Source of the DNA: Herpetosiphon geysericola
GTDB lineage: Bacteria > Chloroflexota > Chloroflexia > Chloroflexales > Herpetosiphonaceae
Direction: 5' to 3'
Length of the DNA stretch: 64,000 nucleotides
Assembly: GCF_001306135.1 (NCBI RefSeq)
Contig: NZ_LGKP01000025.1
Coordinates: 186,001-250,000, forward strand
Part shown: one piece after another, positions 16,665-25,346 of the stretch
Layout of the letters: each line of letters opens with the position of its first letter
How positions within the stretch are numbered: the stretch's first letter is position 1
Translations under genes and position numbers: made by a program
Notes under the pieces: generated by a model
Seen by the model: only the letters and a program-made list of their open reading frames with translations
Database searches by the model: none
Told to the model about the DNA's origin: nothing

Positions 16665-16701
16665 AAAAACCCGTTGCACATCAGGCATGCAACGGGTTTT
16701 T
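16665..16701 (-). terminator. Rho-independent terminator of gyrA
   Basis: A 14-bp perfect inverted repeat (AAAAACCCGTTGCA / TGCAACGGGTTTTT) around a nine-base loop, 24 bases beyond the gyrA stop. It carries U-tracts in both directions, so it can also act bidirectionally. Confidence 0.9.
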
Positions 16702-16724
16702 CGCAAATGAATTGCTTAAAAAGC

Positions 16725-19208
16725 TTAAGCAGTGAGGGTTACTGTGCCGGGGCTATCGTTGGCATCCGAATCGTCGCTTTTGTCGTCAACTGGAGTTTCA
16801 GCCGAGACTGCGGCAACTGTATCTTTCTTATCAAGATTGATTACATTAACGCCTTGGGTTGATCGCCCATATTTGGAGATCTTATCAGCACGGGTGCGCA
16901 TCACTACGCCATTGCGCGTAATTGTGGTAACAATATCGCTATCAGTCAGCACTAATGCGGCGGCAATAATATCGCCTGGCTTAAGCCGCATGGTAATTAC
17001 CCCTTGGGTTGCCCGCCCCTTGACTGGATATTCTTCAAGGTCGGTACGCTTGCCCATACCATGTGAGGTAATCACCAGAAGTTGTGAATCTGGTCGAACC
17101 AAATCCATCCCCACCACTTGATCTTTGGCCGACATTTTGATCCCAATCACGCCACTGGCTGGCCGACCCATCGGGCGTACTTCGTCTTGGCCGAAGCGGA
17201 TGGTTTGACCATGTTGGGTTGTCATCAAAATATCTTCATCGCCATTGCTGGTTTTGACCCAGCGTAGTTCATCGCCAGCATCAAGCCCAATCGCAATCAG
17301 CCCATTCGAACGCACCGAGCTATATTCGCTCAATTTGGTACGCTTGATTCGGCCTTTGACGGTGGTCATCACCAAATATTCGCCATCGTCGAAATCGGGA
17401 ACGGCGATTAATGATGTGACCAATTCGCCTGGCTCTAGCGAGATCAAGTTGACCAACGGCAGGCCTTTGGCCGTGCGGCTGGCATCGGGTACTTCGTGTA
17501 CTTTGAGTTGATAGACTTTCCCACGGTTGGTAAAGAACAGTAAGTCGTTCAGCGTATTACACATCAAGAGATGTGCCACCACATCATCTTCTTTGGTGGT
17601 CATGCCTTTAATGCCCCGCCCACCGCGATTTTGCACCCGATAGGTATCGCCAGGCAGTTTCTTGATGTAGCCGCGATCGGTCACCGTTACCAACACATTC
17701 ATGTCGGGAATCAGGTCTTCGGTGCTGATATCGCCAGTTGCATCGGCAATAATTCGCGAGCGGCGCACATCGCCATATTTTTCCTTCAGCTCGGCCACAT
17801 CATCTTTGATGATGCTGAAAACCCGTTCTGGCTTGGACAAAATATCTTCGAAATCGGCGATTGAGCGCAACACTTCTTTATATTCATCCTCGATCTTTTT
17901 GCGTTCGAGGCCAGCCAAACGCCGCAATTGCATTTCCAAAATCGCTTGCGATTGCAATTCGCTGAGTTTGAAGTTTTTCATCAAGTTGCTGCGCGCTGTT
18001 TCCGCAGTGCGGCTAGCGCGAATCGTCGCAATCACTTCGTCAAGCTGATCAAGCGCAATCTTCAAGCCTTCGAGAATGTGCGCCCGTGCTTTGGCTTTGG
18101 CCAAATCAAACTCAGTGCGTCGGCGAATAACGATTTGGCGATGCTCGATATATTCTTGCAGTGCTTTTTTGAGCGAAAGCGTGCGTGGCTGCTTGCCATC
18201 TTCGACCAAGGCCAACATATTGGCGCCGAAGGTCGTTTGCATACTGGTGTATTTGAAGAGATGATTGAGCACCTTTTTGGGCTGGGCATCTTGCTTCAAA
18301 ATAATCACCATTCGAATCCCAGAGCGGTCGGATTCGTCGCGCACGTCGCGAATGCCTTCGATCCGTTTATCCTTGACCAACTCGGCAATCCGTTCGATCA
18401 AGCGTGATTTATTGACCTGATAGGGCAATTCGGTCACGACGATATGATACGCACCACGGGCAGCTTCTTCGATATGGGCTTTGGCACGAATGAGAATTCG
18501 GCCACGGCCACTGGTGTAAGCACTAACAATCCCTTCAGTGCCCAAAATCGAGCCGCCGGTTGGGAAGTCGGGGCCAGGAATGAACTTAATCAAATCTTCA
18601 ACCGTCGCATCGGGATTATCGACCAAGTAGCTAATGCCATCGCAAATCTCGCCGAGGTTATGCGGCGGAATATTGGTGGCCATGCCGACTGCAATCCCCG
18701 ATGAGCCATTGAGCAGCAAATTGGGCAAGCGGGCTGGCAACACCAGCGGTTCTTGATAACCACCATCAAAGTTGGGGCCAAAATTCACCGTGTCGCGGTC
18801 GATGTCGCGCAACAATTCTTCGGCAATTTCCTTGAGTCGCGCCTCAGTATATCGGTAGGCGGCAGCTGCGTCGCCATCGACACTGCCGAAGTTGCCTTGG
18901 CCATCGACCAGCGGATAGCGCATATTCCATGGTTGGGCGAGCCGCACGAGCGCATCGTACACCGAAGAATCGCCGTGAGGGTGATACTTCTTGAGCACTT
19001 CGCCGACAACACCTGCACATTTGGAATAGCGAACGTTGTGCAACAGCCCTTCGCGGAACATTGCATATAAAATCCGCCGTTGCACTGGTTTGAGGCCATC
19101 GCGAGCATCAGGTAACGCCCGCGAGACAATCACACTCATTGCATAATCGAGATAGGCAGTGCGCATCTCATCGACAATTGCAACTGGCTTGACAATCCCT
19201 ATTTCCAT
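16725..19208 (-). CDS. gyrA: DNA gyrase subunit A
   Basis: 827 residues. The order is typical: [21 protein letters not shown] at 13-33, [35 protein letters not shown] (quinolone region), and [12 protein letters not shown] containing the catalytic Tyr. The C-terminal half has the six-bladed beta-pinwheel repeats (e.g. [20 protein letters not shown]) and a GyrA-box-like [12 protein letters not shown], which favours GyrA over ParC. The last ~25 residues are acidic. It cuts and reseals DNA with GyrB to introduce negative supercoils. The ATG has AAGGGAT upstream; a promoter at 19259-19287 and terminator at 16665-16701 make it a single-gene unit; gyrB is not nearby. Confidence 0.96.
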   Translation of the reverse strand: MEIGIVKPVAIVDEMRTAYLDYAMSVIVSRALPDARDGLKPVQRRILYAMFREGLLHNVRYSKCAGVVGEVLKKYHPHGDSSVYDALVRLAQPWNMRYPLVDGQGNFGSVDGDAAAAYRYTEARLKEIAEELLRDIDRDTVNFGPNFDGGYQEPLVLPARLPNLLLNGSSGIAVGMATNIPPHNLGEICDGISYLVDNPDATVEDLIKFIPGPDFPTGGSILGTEGIVSAYTSGRGRILIRAKAHIEEAARGAYHIVVTELPYQVNKSRLIERIAELVKDKRIEGIRDVRDESDRSGIRMVIILKQDAQPKKVLNHLFKYTSMQTTFGANMLALVEDGKQPRTLSLKKALQEYIEHRQIVIRRRTEFDLAKAKARAHILEGLKIALDQLDEVIATIRASRTAETARSNLMKNFKLSELQSQAILEMQLRRLAGLERKKIEDEYKEVLRSIADFEDILSKPERVFSIIKDDVAELKEKYGDVRRSRIIADATGDISTEDLIPDMNVLVTVTDRGYIKKLPGDTYRVQNRGGRGIKGMTTKEDDVVAHLLMCNTLNDLLFFTNRGKVYQLKVHEVPDASRTAKGLPLVNLISLEPGELVTSLIAVPDFDDGEYLVMTTVKGRIKRTKLSEYSSVRSNGLIAIGLDAGDELRWVKTSNGDEDILMTTQHGQTIRFGQDEVRPMGRPASGVIGIKMSAKDQVVGMDLVRPDSQLLVITSHGMGKRTDLEEYPVKGRATQGVITMRLKPGDIIAAALVLTDSDIVTTITRNGVVMRTRADKISKYGRSTQGVNVINLDKKDTVAAVSAETPVDDKSDDSDANDSPGTVTLTA

Positions 19209-19258
19209 GAATTTTATCCCTTACGTAAGCGCTAAATCCCTAAAGTTAATCTCCTTGT

Positions 19259-19287
19259 ATTATACCGTTAAATAGCCATAATGTCGA
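19259..19287 (-). promoter_or_regulatory. Sigma70-like promoter of gyrA
   Basis: TCGACA (5/6 to TTGACA), 17-base spacer, perfect TATAAT, about 50 bases before the gyrA ATG. It is in the divergent gap with the gene at 19373. Confidence 0.75.
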
Positions 19288-19372
19288 ATATTTTTAGCAC
19301 AAATATGCTATATTTCGTTAATCTGCTCAGCAATCAGCAGATCGTTGCTATACTAGGCTGAACAAGCAAACA

Positions 19373-20224
19373 ATGGCTGAGGCCAAGAAATTGAGCGCTA
19401 TGCTAGCACTGTTTTTATTCGAACAACACGACAGCGTTTTGCGGCGGGCGGAGCTTGCGCAAGTGCTTGAACAAGCAGACCACATGCGCCAAGCCTTGCG
19501 TTTACAGGGCTATACGGCGCTTGGTCCAGCGCTGCAAACTTGGAATCCAGCAGCCCAGCGCATGCTCTATCAGCCGATTGCCCATGTGTTTGATCCGAAG
19601 TTAAGCGCCGAATATAGCGTGCAACAAATCGAGGCCCGCTTGGTGGCTGAAATCTGGCTGACGCTTGATGCTCAGCAACGCTACAACCTTGCAGGCATCT
19701 ATGATCAATTGAGCGAGCAAGGCTTGGAGCCATTGAGTGCACCGTTGATTCCAGTCTTGCCGTTGGTTGGGGTCGAGCCTCGGGTGCAGGCCTATATTCC
19801 GGTCGTGCCGCTAGGGGCGCGGGCGTTATGGCCACGTCATAGCTGGTGGGTGCGCAAGCTTGGCTGGCAACGGCCTGTGCCTGAGCTTGGTCAACAATTG
19901 ACCTGGCGCGATCAATGGCAGCATACATGGCCACCTTTTTTACGTTTACAATTGGCCGCAATCATCAGCATTTTGCTCTTGAGCATGCCTTGGGCTTTGG
20001 TTCAATGGTGGCTGGGGGCTGAGCCACAGGTGCTTTTTTTGCAAAGCGTTGCGATCTTCACAGCCCTGCGTTGGTTTGGTATCATTGGAAGCATGCTATT
20101 GGGAGTGGTGATTTGGCGCCAGCGCCGCAGTGCAATTCAGGCATGGAACCGTTTTTGGGCAACGACCCCAACACCACCCCTCTTGATCATTGAGCTAGAG
20201 TCGGAGAAACAGCGTGAGCAATGA
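19373..20224 (+). CDS. Unknown membrane protein, first of paralogous pair
   Basis: 283 residues, no family recognised. It has a soluble N-terminal ~185 residues (helical start, then a strand-rich part with YIPVVPLGARALWPR), two membrane helices at about 195-215 and 228-250, and a short basic cytoplasmic-looking tail with AWNRFWATTPTPPLL. The next gene, overlapping by 11 bases, has the same layout and ends with NWNRFWQQRPTPPELL, so the two are diverged paralogues and probably partners. TATACT at 19349-19354 may be its -10. No catalytic motif is seen; a membrane-attached sensor or scaffold is a guess. Confidence 0.72.
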   Translation: MAEAKKLSAMLALFLFEQHDSVLRRAELAQVLEQADHMRQALRLQGYTALGPALQTWNPAAQRMLYQPIAHVFDPKLSAEYSVQQIEARLVAEIWLTLDAQQRYNLAGIYDQLSEQGLEPLSAPLIPVLPLVGVEPRVQAYIPVVPLGARALWPRHSWWVRKLGWQRPVPELGQQLTWRDQWQHTWPPFLRLQLAAIISILLLSMPWALVQWWLGAEPQVLFLQSVAIFTALRWFGIIGSMLLGVVIWRQRRSAIQAWNRFWATTPTPPLLIIELESEKQREQ

Positions 20225-21101
20225 CTTTCCCATCGAACACCTAATTGCCCAACATCTGCCTGAGGCGATGGCGCTCCAACTGCATGTTTTGCCAGCCCAC
20301 CAAGAGCTGATTGCCCCGCTGCCAACAGGCTATGTTGGGCCAGTTATGGCCGCAGCAGAACAGTGGCTCAAAGTCCATGGCTATCGTACCTTGGGGCCAT
20401 GGATGATTGCCTGGGGTCCAACCGGCCAGCCCCAATTACGCCGCCCAGTTAGTGGCGCACTCAAGGCAATTCGCGAAAAAGATTTTCAAACGGTTGAAGT
20501 GCCAGAGCAATTGCTTTTGGCGGTGCCATTCGTTGGCTGGCCGGTCTTGCCGCATAATTTTACCCAACCAGTTAATAGCGTTGGGCTGAATATTATGGGG
20601 TCGCCCATGTTGCTTGCCTTGACCGATTCACCGCCAACCATGGCTTGGGTTCCGGTCGTGCCACGTGGCACAAATACCCTTTTTTCCATTGAGCGCAGCA
20701 AAATTGGCCTCTTGCCAACCCATCCCAAACCAGGCAAGCAAATGCCGATGCTTGATGCATGGCTCCGAGCAAGCTATACCCTAGGCCGATTTTTGACGAT
20801 CCTCGTGATTGGCTTTGCCTTTTTGATGTCGGTTAGCGTGATTTTTTCCCTGCTGATTGGCGACATCGACCTTGGCTCCGTTCAATCGCAGTCATTTGTT
20901 ATTGCGTTTCAATCTGGCATCCTCGCGATCTTAGGAAGCCAATTTATTATTATTTCGCTCTTGATCATCTTTGCGATCATTGGTGCCTATAAAATGAATG
21001 CGATTGCCAATTGGAACCGTTTTTGGCAGCAACGCCCAACCCCACCAGAGCTGCTGCTTGGCAGTCGCGGCGATGGCAAAGTTGGCACCTGGTTGGGCTA
21101 A
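20214..21101 (+). CDS. Unknown membrane protein, second of paralogous pair
   Basis: 295 residues from a GTG at 20214 with GGAG upstream, overlapping the previous gene by 11 bases. It shows the same order as its partner: an N-terminal helical region with QWLKVHGYRTLGPWMIAWGP (compare LRLQGYTALGPALQTWNP in the first), a strand-rich part with WVPVVPRGTNTLFSIER (compare YIPVVPLGARALWPR), two membrane helices at about 190-215 and 230-255, and the tail NWNRFWQQRPTPPELL. Shared position-specific motifs show common descent. The function is unknown; tight coupling suggests a two-subunit membrane complex. Confidence 0.74.
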   Translation: MSNDFPIEHLIAQHLPEAMALQLHVLPAHQELIAPLPTGYVGPVMAAAEQWLKVHGYRTLGPWMIAWGPTGQPQLRRPVSGALKAIREKDFQTVEVPEQLLLAVPFVGWPVLPHNFTQPVNSVGLNIMGSPMLLALTDSPPTMAWVPVVPRGTNTLFSIERSKIGLLPTHPKPGKQMPMLDAWLRASYTLGRFLTILVIGFAFLMSVSVIFSLLIGDIDLGSVQSQSFVIAFQSGILAILGSQFIIISLLIIFAIIGAYKMNAIANWNRFWQQRPTPPELLLGSRGDGKVGTWLG

Positions 21102-21102
21102 A

Positions 21103-21678
21103 TTACCAACCCCAATCATCGCGGCGGCGTTTGCGGCGCCGCTTGCGCCATGGCATTAACAGCGAGCGGTGGTAAGGCTCGCGGCCCTCAATCAGCCAAT
21201 CGGCAATTGAATGCACCGCGCCACCAGTAATGAAGCCAATCAAGCCATAGATAATTAATTGGCGATCGCTATACCAAAGCTGTTTGAGGTCGGCAATAAA
21301 GGCAGTGCTGATGGTGGCAGTATCAACTGGTGTAAAACTATTAATCAGGGTCATGCCCAGATAAAACGAAAGCCAGACCATCACCAAGAAATAGGCTAAC
21401 CGAAAGAGTGGGCCAAACACCAAGCTATGCGAAATTCCGGCGCGATGCGGCACCAGCTCGCGATAGGGCCACCAAATAAAGCGCAGTGGCCCCCAGCGGT
21501 TATACGGTTCTGAGGCCAAATCGAGGTCGGGCGAGAAGGCCATGCCAGAGACCATATGGGTTCCGGCCCAAACAAAAGCCGCTAATAAATCACTGTTTGG
21601 TACCAACCGCCAAATCACTGGAATTCCAACAATGCCCGTAAAAACTGTTAGCATATCATGGGTTTTACCATCAGGCAT
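21103..21678 (-). CDS. DUF2227-type metal-binding membrane protein
   Basis: 191 residues. It starts MPDGKTHDMLT, the signature of the DUF2227 family, and continues with GMAFSPDLDL, PYRELVPHRAGISHSLVFGP and HSIADWLIEG; the conserved His/Asp residues (THD, SPDLDL, PHR..SHS, HSIAD) are placed like those of metal-dependent membrane hydrolases. There are four hydrophobic segments and a strikingly basic end (WRKRRRKRRRDDWGW). It converges on the preceding gene with one base between stops. Biochemical function is not established for the family. Confidence 0.78.
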   Translation of the reverse strand: MPDGKTHDMLTVFTGIVGIPVIWRLVPNSDLLAAFVWAGTHMVSGMAFSPDLDLASEPYNRWGPLRFIWWPYRELVPHRAGISHSLVFGPLFRLAYFLVMVWLSFYLGMTLINSFTPVDTATISTAFIADLKQLWYSDRQLIIYGLIGFITGGAVHSIADWLIEGREPYHRSLLMPWRKRRRKRRRDDWGW

Positions 21679-21758
21679 TGGGCAACGCTCCTAGAAATAG
21701 CAGAATGGATAGTTCAGCTGTGCTATTATCTTTGATCGTTGGGTGCAATGCAAGCAGG

Positions 21759-22178
21759 TTAGGCAGGTTTTTTGGCTGGGGGCTTGTTCAAAACCAGTTC
21801 ATCAACTGAATAGGGGCCGCCGCCATTTAAGCCAATGACTAGACAAACCGTGAGCAAGACTAAATCGTATTCCATGCCCTCTGCATAATAAAAAAATTTG
21901 CCCCAATGAACCTTAATCGCCCCAAGCATGACACAACCAAGCAATAAAGCCGCCCACCGACTATACACCCCGACCGTTAATGCCAAGCCACCCAAAAATT
22001 CGATAGTTGCAACCAACCACGCCAAAACAGCTGGAATTGGTAACTGATATTGGTTGCCAAAGGTTGCGGCAATCTCACCAATCATTGTCACCTTCGACCA
22101 GCCATGAATCACGAACACAATGCCGACAACGACTCGTAATAGCGTCCAAGCGATAGCACTCAGTTGTGCGCTTTTCAT
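21759..22178 (-). CDS. DoxX-family membrane protein
   Basis: 139 residues with four membrane helices. LLRVVVGIVFVIHGWSKV at the N-terminus, AWLVATIEFLGGLALTVGVYSRWAA in the middle and YDLVLLTVCLVIGLNGGGPYSVDELV near the end are the conserved blocks of DoxX/SURF4-like proteins. Family members act in thiosulfate:quinone oxidation, oxidative stress or unknown membrane roles. AAGGAG precedes the ATG. It shares no operon with the DUF2227 gene beyond the 80-base gap; the lysine-proline tail is unremarkable. Confidence 0.9.
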   Translation of the reverse strand: MKSAQLSAIAWTLLRVVVGIVFVIHGWSKVTMIGEIAATFGNQYQLPIPAVLAWLVATIEFLGGLALTVGVYSRWAALLLGCVMLGAIKVHWGKFFYYAEGMEYDLVLLTVCLVIGLNGGGPYSVDELVLNKPPAKKPA

Positions 22179-22290
22179 CGCGAACTCCTTGCGACAAATC
22201 GTAGTAAATGCCGCTATGATACACGCTAATAGGCTTTTTGTGTGCTACACTAGAGGCAGCGACGCCAAAAATCTCCCCAAAGAAAGCAGT

Positions 22291-22319
22291 TTGACAGGCC
22301 GTGTGTAATCAACTACAAT
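22291..22319 (+). promoter_or_regulatory. Sigma70 promoter of the ffh-rpsP-khpA-rimM operon
   Basis: Consensus TTGACA at 22291-22296, a 17-base spacer, then TACAAT at 22314-22319, about 80 bases before the ffh start. It is among the best promoter matches seen in the window. Confidence 0.8.
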
Positions 22320-22401
22320 GCGACAAAATGCTGACAGGAAACTTTCCGCGCTAGGGCGTGCCGAGTTTCTGCCAGTTTTTTCTGTTGCGGTGAGGTGTAT
22401 G

Positions 22402-23751
22402 ATGTTTGAGAATCTATCCGACCGCTTAACCGATGTTTTCAACCGGTTGGGCAGCAAAGGCCGCCTAACTGAATCTGATGTTGATGCGGGCTTGCGCGAA
22501 GTGCGCTTGGCCTTGTTGGAAGCAGATGTTAACTTCAAAGTCGTCAAAGATTTTGTGGCGCGGGTCCGCGAACAAGCGATTGGCGAAGAAGTCACCAAGA
22601 GTTTGACTCCTGGTCAACAAGTGATCAAAATCGTTCACGACGAATTGGTGCACTTGCTTGGTGATGCCAATGTGCCAATCAATGAATCGAAAAACCGCGA
22701 GCAGCCGACGATTGTGATGTTGGTCGGGTTACAAGGTGCTGGTAAAACAACCATGGCCGCCAAATTGGCGCTGTATATGCGCAAAAAAGGTAAAACGCCA
22801 TTGTTGGTTGCCGCCGACATCTACCGACCAGCCGCAATTAAGCAGTTGGAAACGCTCGGCAAGCAATTGAATATTCCGGTTTTTAGCGAAGGTACCGAGG
22901 TTGCGCCACCTGATATTGCTGAGCACGCTTTGCGCCAAGCTCGGATCAATGGCAACAACTTTGTGATCGTCGATACCGCCGGACGCTTGCAGATCGACGA
23001 ACGCTTGATGGGTGAGTTACAACAAGTCGTCGAGCGGATCGGGCCAACCGAAATTATGTTGGTCGTCGATGCCATGATCGGTCAAGAATCGGTCAAAGTT
23101 GCCGAGGCCTTCCACGCCAAAGTGCCATTGACTGGTTTGATTATGACCAAAATCGATGGCGATGCCCGTGGTGGGGCCGCGCTCTCGATGCGCGAAGTTA
23201 CTGGGGTGCCAATCAAGTTCCTTGGGACGGGCGAAAAAACCGATGCCATCGAACCATTCCACCCCGATCGCTTAGCCCAACGAATTTTGGGCATGGGCGA
23301 CGTGATGACTTTGATCGAGCGCGCCGAGCAAGTGTACGACAAAGACGAAGCCAAGAAAATGCAAAAGAAGATGCGCAAAGGCACCTTCGACTTTGAAGAT
23401 TTCCTTGGCGCTATGAATTCGATGCGTAAACTTGGCCCATTACAACAAATCTTGGGCATGATTCCTGGGATTGGCAAACAACTGCGCCAAATGAAAGACC
23501 TTGACGAAGCGCTTGATGATCGCGAGATGAAACGAATCGAAGCGATTATTCAATCGATGACTATCAAAGAGCGCCGCAACCCCGACTTGCTGAAAGATCC
23601 TAGCCGCAAACGCCGGATCTCAGTTGGCAGCGGTACGCGGATCGAAGATGTCAACGCCTTGGTCAAACAGTTCCGTGAAATGCAACGCATGATGAAACGC
23701 TTCGGCAAAGGCGGCCAAAACCCGCGCGACCTGATGCGCATGTTCAAATAA
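22402..23751 (+). CDS. ffh: Signal recognition particle protein Ffh
   Basis: 449 residues. The N domain starts MFENLSDRLTDVFNRL; the GTPase G domain has LVGLQGAGKTTMAAKLA (G1), AADIYRPAAIKQL, DTAGRLQID (G3) and TKIDGDARGG (G4); the Met-rich M domain follows from about residue 300 (MNSMRKLGPLQQILGMIPG, RISVGSGT) and binds SRP RNA and signal peptides. It targets nascent membrane proteins to FtsY, encoded at 58635. Two adjacent ATGs occur at 22399 and 22402; the second has better spacing to GAGGTG. First gene of a conserved ffh-rpsP-khpA-rimM order. Confidence 0.97.
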   Translation: MFENLSDRLTDVFNRLGSKGRLTESDVDAGLREVRLALLEADVNFKVVKDFVARVREQAIGEEVTKSLTPGQQVIKIVHDELVHLLGDANVPINESKNREQPTIVMLVGLQGAGKTTMAAKLALYMRKKGKTPLLVAADIYRPAAIKQLETLGKQLNIPVFSEGTEVAPPDIAEHALRQARINGNNFVIVDTAGRLQIDERLMGELQQVVERIGPTEIMLVVDAMIGQESVKVAEAFHAKVPLTGLIMTKIDGDARGGAALSMREVTGVPIKFLGTGEKTDAIEPFHPDRLAQRILGMGDVMTLIERAEQVYDKDEAKKMQKKMRKGTFDFEDFLGAMNSMRKLGPLQQILGMIPGIGKQLRQMKDLDEALDDREMKRIEAIIQSMTIKERRNPDLLKDPSRKRRISVGSGTRIEDVNALVKQFREMQRMMKRFGKGGQNPRDLMRMFK

Positions 23752-23851
23752 TTATTCAGAGAACAGAGAGCATAGAGCATAGAACAGCATATGTTTATGG
23801 CCTATAAAGTATGTTCTCGCTTTACTTTTCACTTTTGGAGGAAACACTCGA

Positions 23852-24430
23852 ATGGTTCGTATTCGTCTTCGCCGGATGGGCATGAAGCACAAGCCCGCAT
23901 ATCGTGTTGTTATTGCAGATTCGCATGCGCCACGCGATGGCAAGTTTATTGAAACGATTGGCCACTACAATCCCCAAGCCCAACCAAAAGTTGTGTTTAT
24001 CAAGGAAGATCGCGCTCGCTACTGGCTGAGCGTTGGTGCCCAACCATCAGATACCGTAGTGCGCTTGTTGAAAAACTTGGGTGTGGTTGATGCTGAAGGC
24101 AAATTGATCGGCGAAGCTCCAGCTAAGGTTGAAGCTCCAGTCAAGAAGGCTAAGAAAGCTGTAACCAAAGCCGCTGCTGCACCAGCCGCCGCCGTTGCTG
24201 CTCCTGTCAAGGCCGCAGCCGAAGCTGGCGAATTTGCTGGCAGCGTGCGCCCATTGGCCGATGGTAGCGCCCCAGAAGGCTATGCCATCAAAGGCAACCA
24301 AAACTCAATGTTGTACCACGTTCCTGGGAGCCGCTACTACAATTCAACCGTGGCTGAATTGTGGTTCGACACCGTGGAAAGTGCCGAAGCCGCTGGCTTC
24401 CGCGCTCCTGGTCAAAAAAGCGCTGAGTAA
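23852..24430 (+). CDS. rpsP: Ribosomal protein bS16 with C-terminal extra domain
   Basis: 192 residues, about twice the usual 80-100. Residues 1-85 are canonical S16 ([50 protein letters not shown]). A Lys/Ala/Pro/Val-rich linker (about 95-132) joins a C-terminal module with [20 protein letters not shown], then [19 protein letters not shown]. That IKGN..YHVPGS.YY..T..E.WF.T...A.AAGFR pattern resembles a small domain found at the end of some secreted nucleases and other proteins; its role on a ribosome is unknown. TTTGGAGGAA precedes the ATG. It assembles into the 30S subunit. Confidence 0.94.
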   Translation: MVRIRLRRMGMKHKPAYRVVIADSHAPRDGKFIETIGHYNPQAQPKVVFIKEDRARYWLSVGAQPSDTVVRLLKNLGVVDAEGKLIGEAPAKVEAPVKKAKKAVTKAAAAPAAAVAAPVKAAAEAGEFAGSVRPLADGSAPEGYAIKGNQNSMLYHVPGSRYYNSTVAELWFDTVESAEAAGFRAPGQKSAE

Positions 24431-24491
24431 GCTCGCAAATCGGGTGTGAGGCACTGGCTTCACACCCATTTCTATGCGCAAGGATGCAGCT

Positions 24492-24719
24492 ATGGAAGAT
24501 TTATTGAACTACATCGTCGAAGGCTTGATCGATACCGACGACATTAAAATTAGCAAACGCACTGGTCACCACAGCATTACCCTCGATCTGCGCATTCCCC
24601 AAAGCGAAGCAGGGAAAGTCATCGGGCGCAATGGGCGCGTGGTCAAAGCCATTCGCGACGTATTGGGCATCGTTGGCGCTCGCCAAAACAAACGGGTCCA
24701 CCTAGAGGTTAATTCGTGA
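24492..24719 (+). CDS. khpA: KhpA-type KH-domain RNA-binding protein
   Basis: 75 residues, as expected for KhpA/Ylq[21 protein letters not shown] is the family start, and the KH signature is [20 protein letters not shown] (GxxG loop GRNG). The ATG at 24492 was preferred to one at 24474 because AAGGA precedes it and family members start here. It binds RNA, with KhpB in other bacteria, and influences cell elongation and division genes. Its last bases overlap the GTG of rimM (GTGA). Confidence 0.92.
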   Translation: MEDLLNYIVEGLIDTDDIKISKRTGHHSITLDLRIPQSEAGKVIGRNGRVVKAIRDVLGIVGARQNKRVHLEVNS

Positions 24720-25240
24720 CAGCTCGAAATATTGATGATTTCTTGTTAGTTGGCCGCATTTCTGCGGCATTTGGCGTGCGCGGCGAGTTAAAAATCTCGA
24801 TGATCTCATCGCACCCAGAACATATTCAAAAGCTCAAACACTTGTTTGTTGGCGACCTCTCAAAACCGTTCACGATTGGCCGCTTGCACCAACACAAAGG
24901 CAGCCTGTATTTGTTGCGGCTTGCCGAAGTTGATAGCCGCGAGGCTGCCGAAGCAATGCAAGGCCTCGAAGTCTATATTCATCGCAGCGATGCAGCGCCT
25001 TTGGCCAATGATGAATATTTCTTGCACGATTTGGTTGGCTTGCAGGTGCAAACCGAGGCTGGCGAGGTGATTGGCCAAGCAGCCGAAATTATTGAAACTG
25101 GTGCAAATGATGTTTTAGTGGTGCGCAAATTAGGCCAAGCAGATATTTTGGTGCCAATGGTGCGCGCGGTCGTTCGCTCGATTGATATTGCTGGTGGCAC
25201 GATTACCGTAACCTCGCTGGCCGATATTGTGCCCGAATAA
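24716..25240 (+). CDS. rimM: Ribosome maturation factor RimM
   Basis: 174 residues. The N-terminal barrel has [19 protein letters not shown], the usual G-x-x-x-G-xRGE/WvKV region, followed by [20 protein letters not shown]. After the linker the PRC-barrel begins at about 95 ([22 protein letters not shown]) and continues with [26 protein letters not shown]. It binds S19 and helps mature the 30S head. The start is GTG at 24716, overlapping the khpA stop by four bases. trmD, commonly next in this operon, is absent here. Confidence 0.95.
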   Translation: MTARNIDDFLLVGRISAAFGVRGELKISMISSHPEHIQKLKHLFVGDLSKPFTIGRLHQHKGSLYLLRLAEVDSREAAEAMQGLEVYIHRSDAAPLANDEYFLHDLVGLQVQTEAGEVIGQAAEIIETGANDVLVVRKLGQADILVPMVRAVVRSIDIAGGTITVTSLADIVPE

Positions 25241-25267
25241 TTACCCCAAATATTCCACCAATCTGAA

Positions 25268-25296
25268 TTGACAGCGGCTCATTGCACTGCTACGAT
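25268..25296 (+). promoter_or_regulatory. Sigma70-like promoter of the L,D-transpeptidase gene
   Basis: Perfect TTGACA at 25268-25273, 17-base spacer, TACGAT at 25291-25296, 50 bases before the ATG. Confidence 0.7.
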
Positions 25297-25346
25297 GAAG
25301 CCGCAACGTACTTTTAAGCCTCAGGCAGCACGCGGAGAATACAGCT

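Larger units (their letters stand above)
16375..16724. other. Leader of the regulator and gyrA terminator region
   Basis: No gene is seen in this 350-base stretch. From right to left it holds the gyrA terminator (16665-16701), an extended -10 promoter (16576-16584) and a roughly 195-base leader of the winged-helix gene with small hairpins such as CAGG-CTCCTCGG-CCTG near 16439. The leader is long for a single small regulator. Confidence 0.5.

Noticed and set aside
17928-18407. Long open frames opposite gyrA
   Set aside because: They mirror codon pattern in a conserved gene, have no ribosome site and no recognisable protein.
22179-22401. SRP RNA gene next to ffh
   Set aside because: No conserved 4.5S-like apical stem sequence is visible in this gap.
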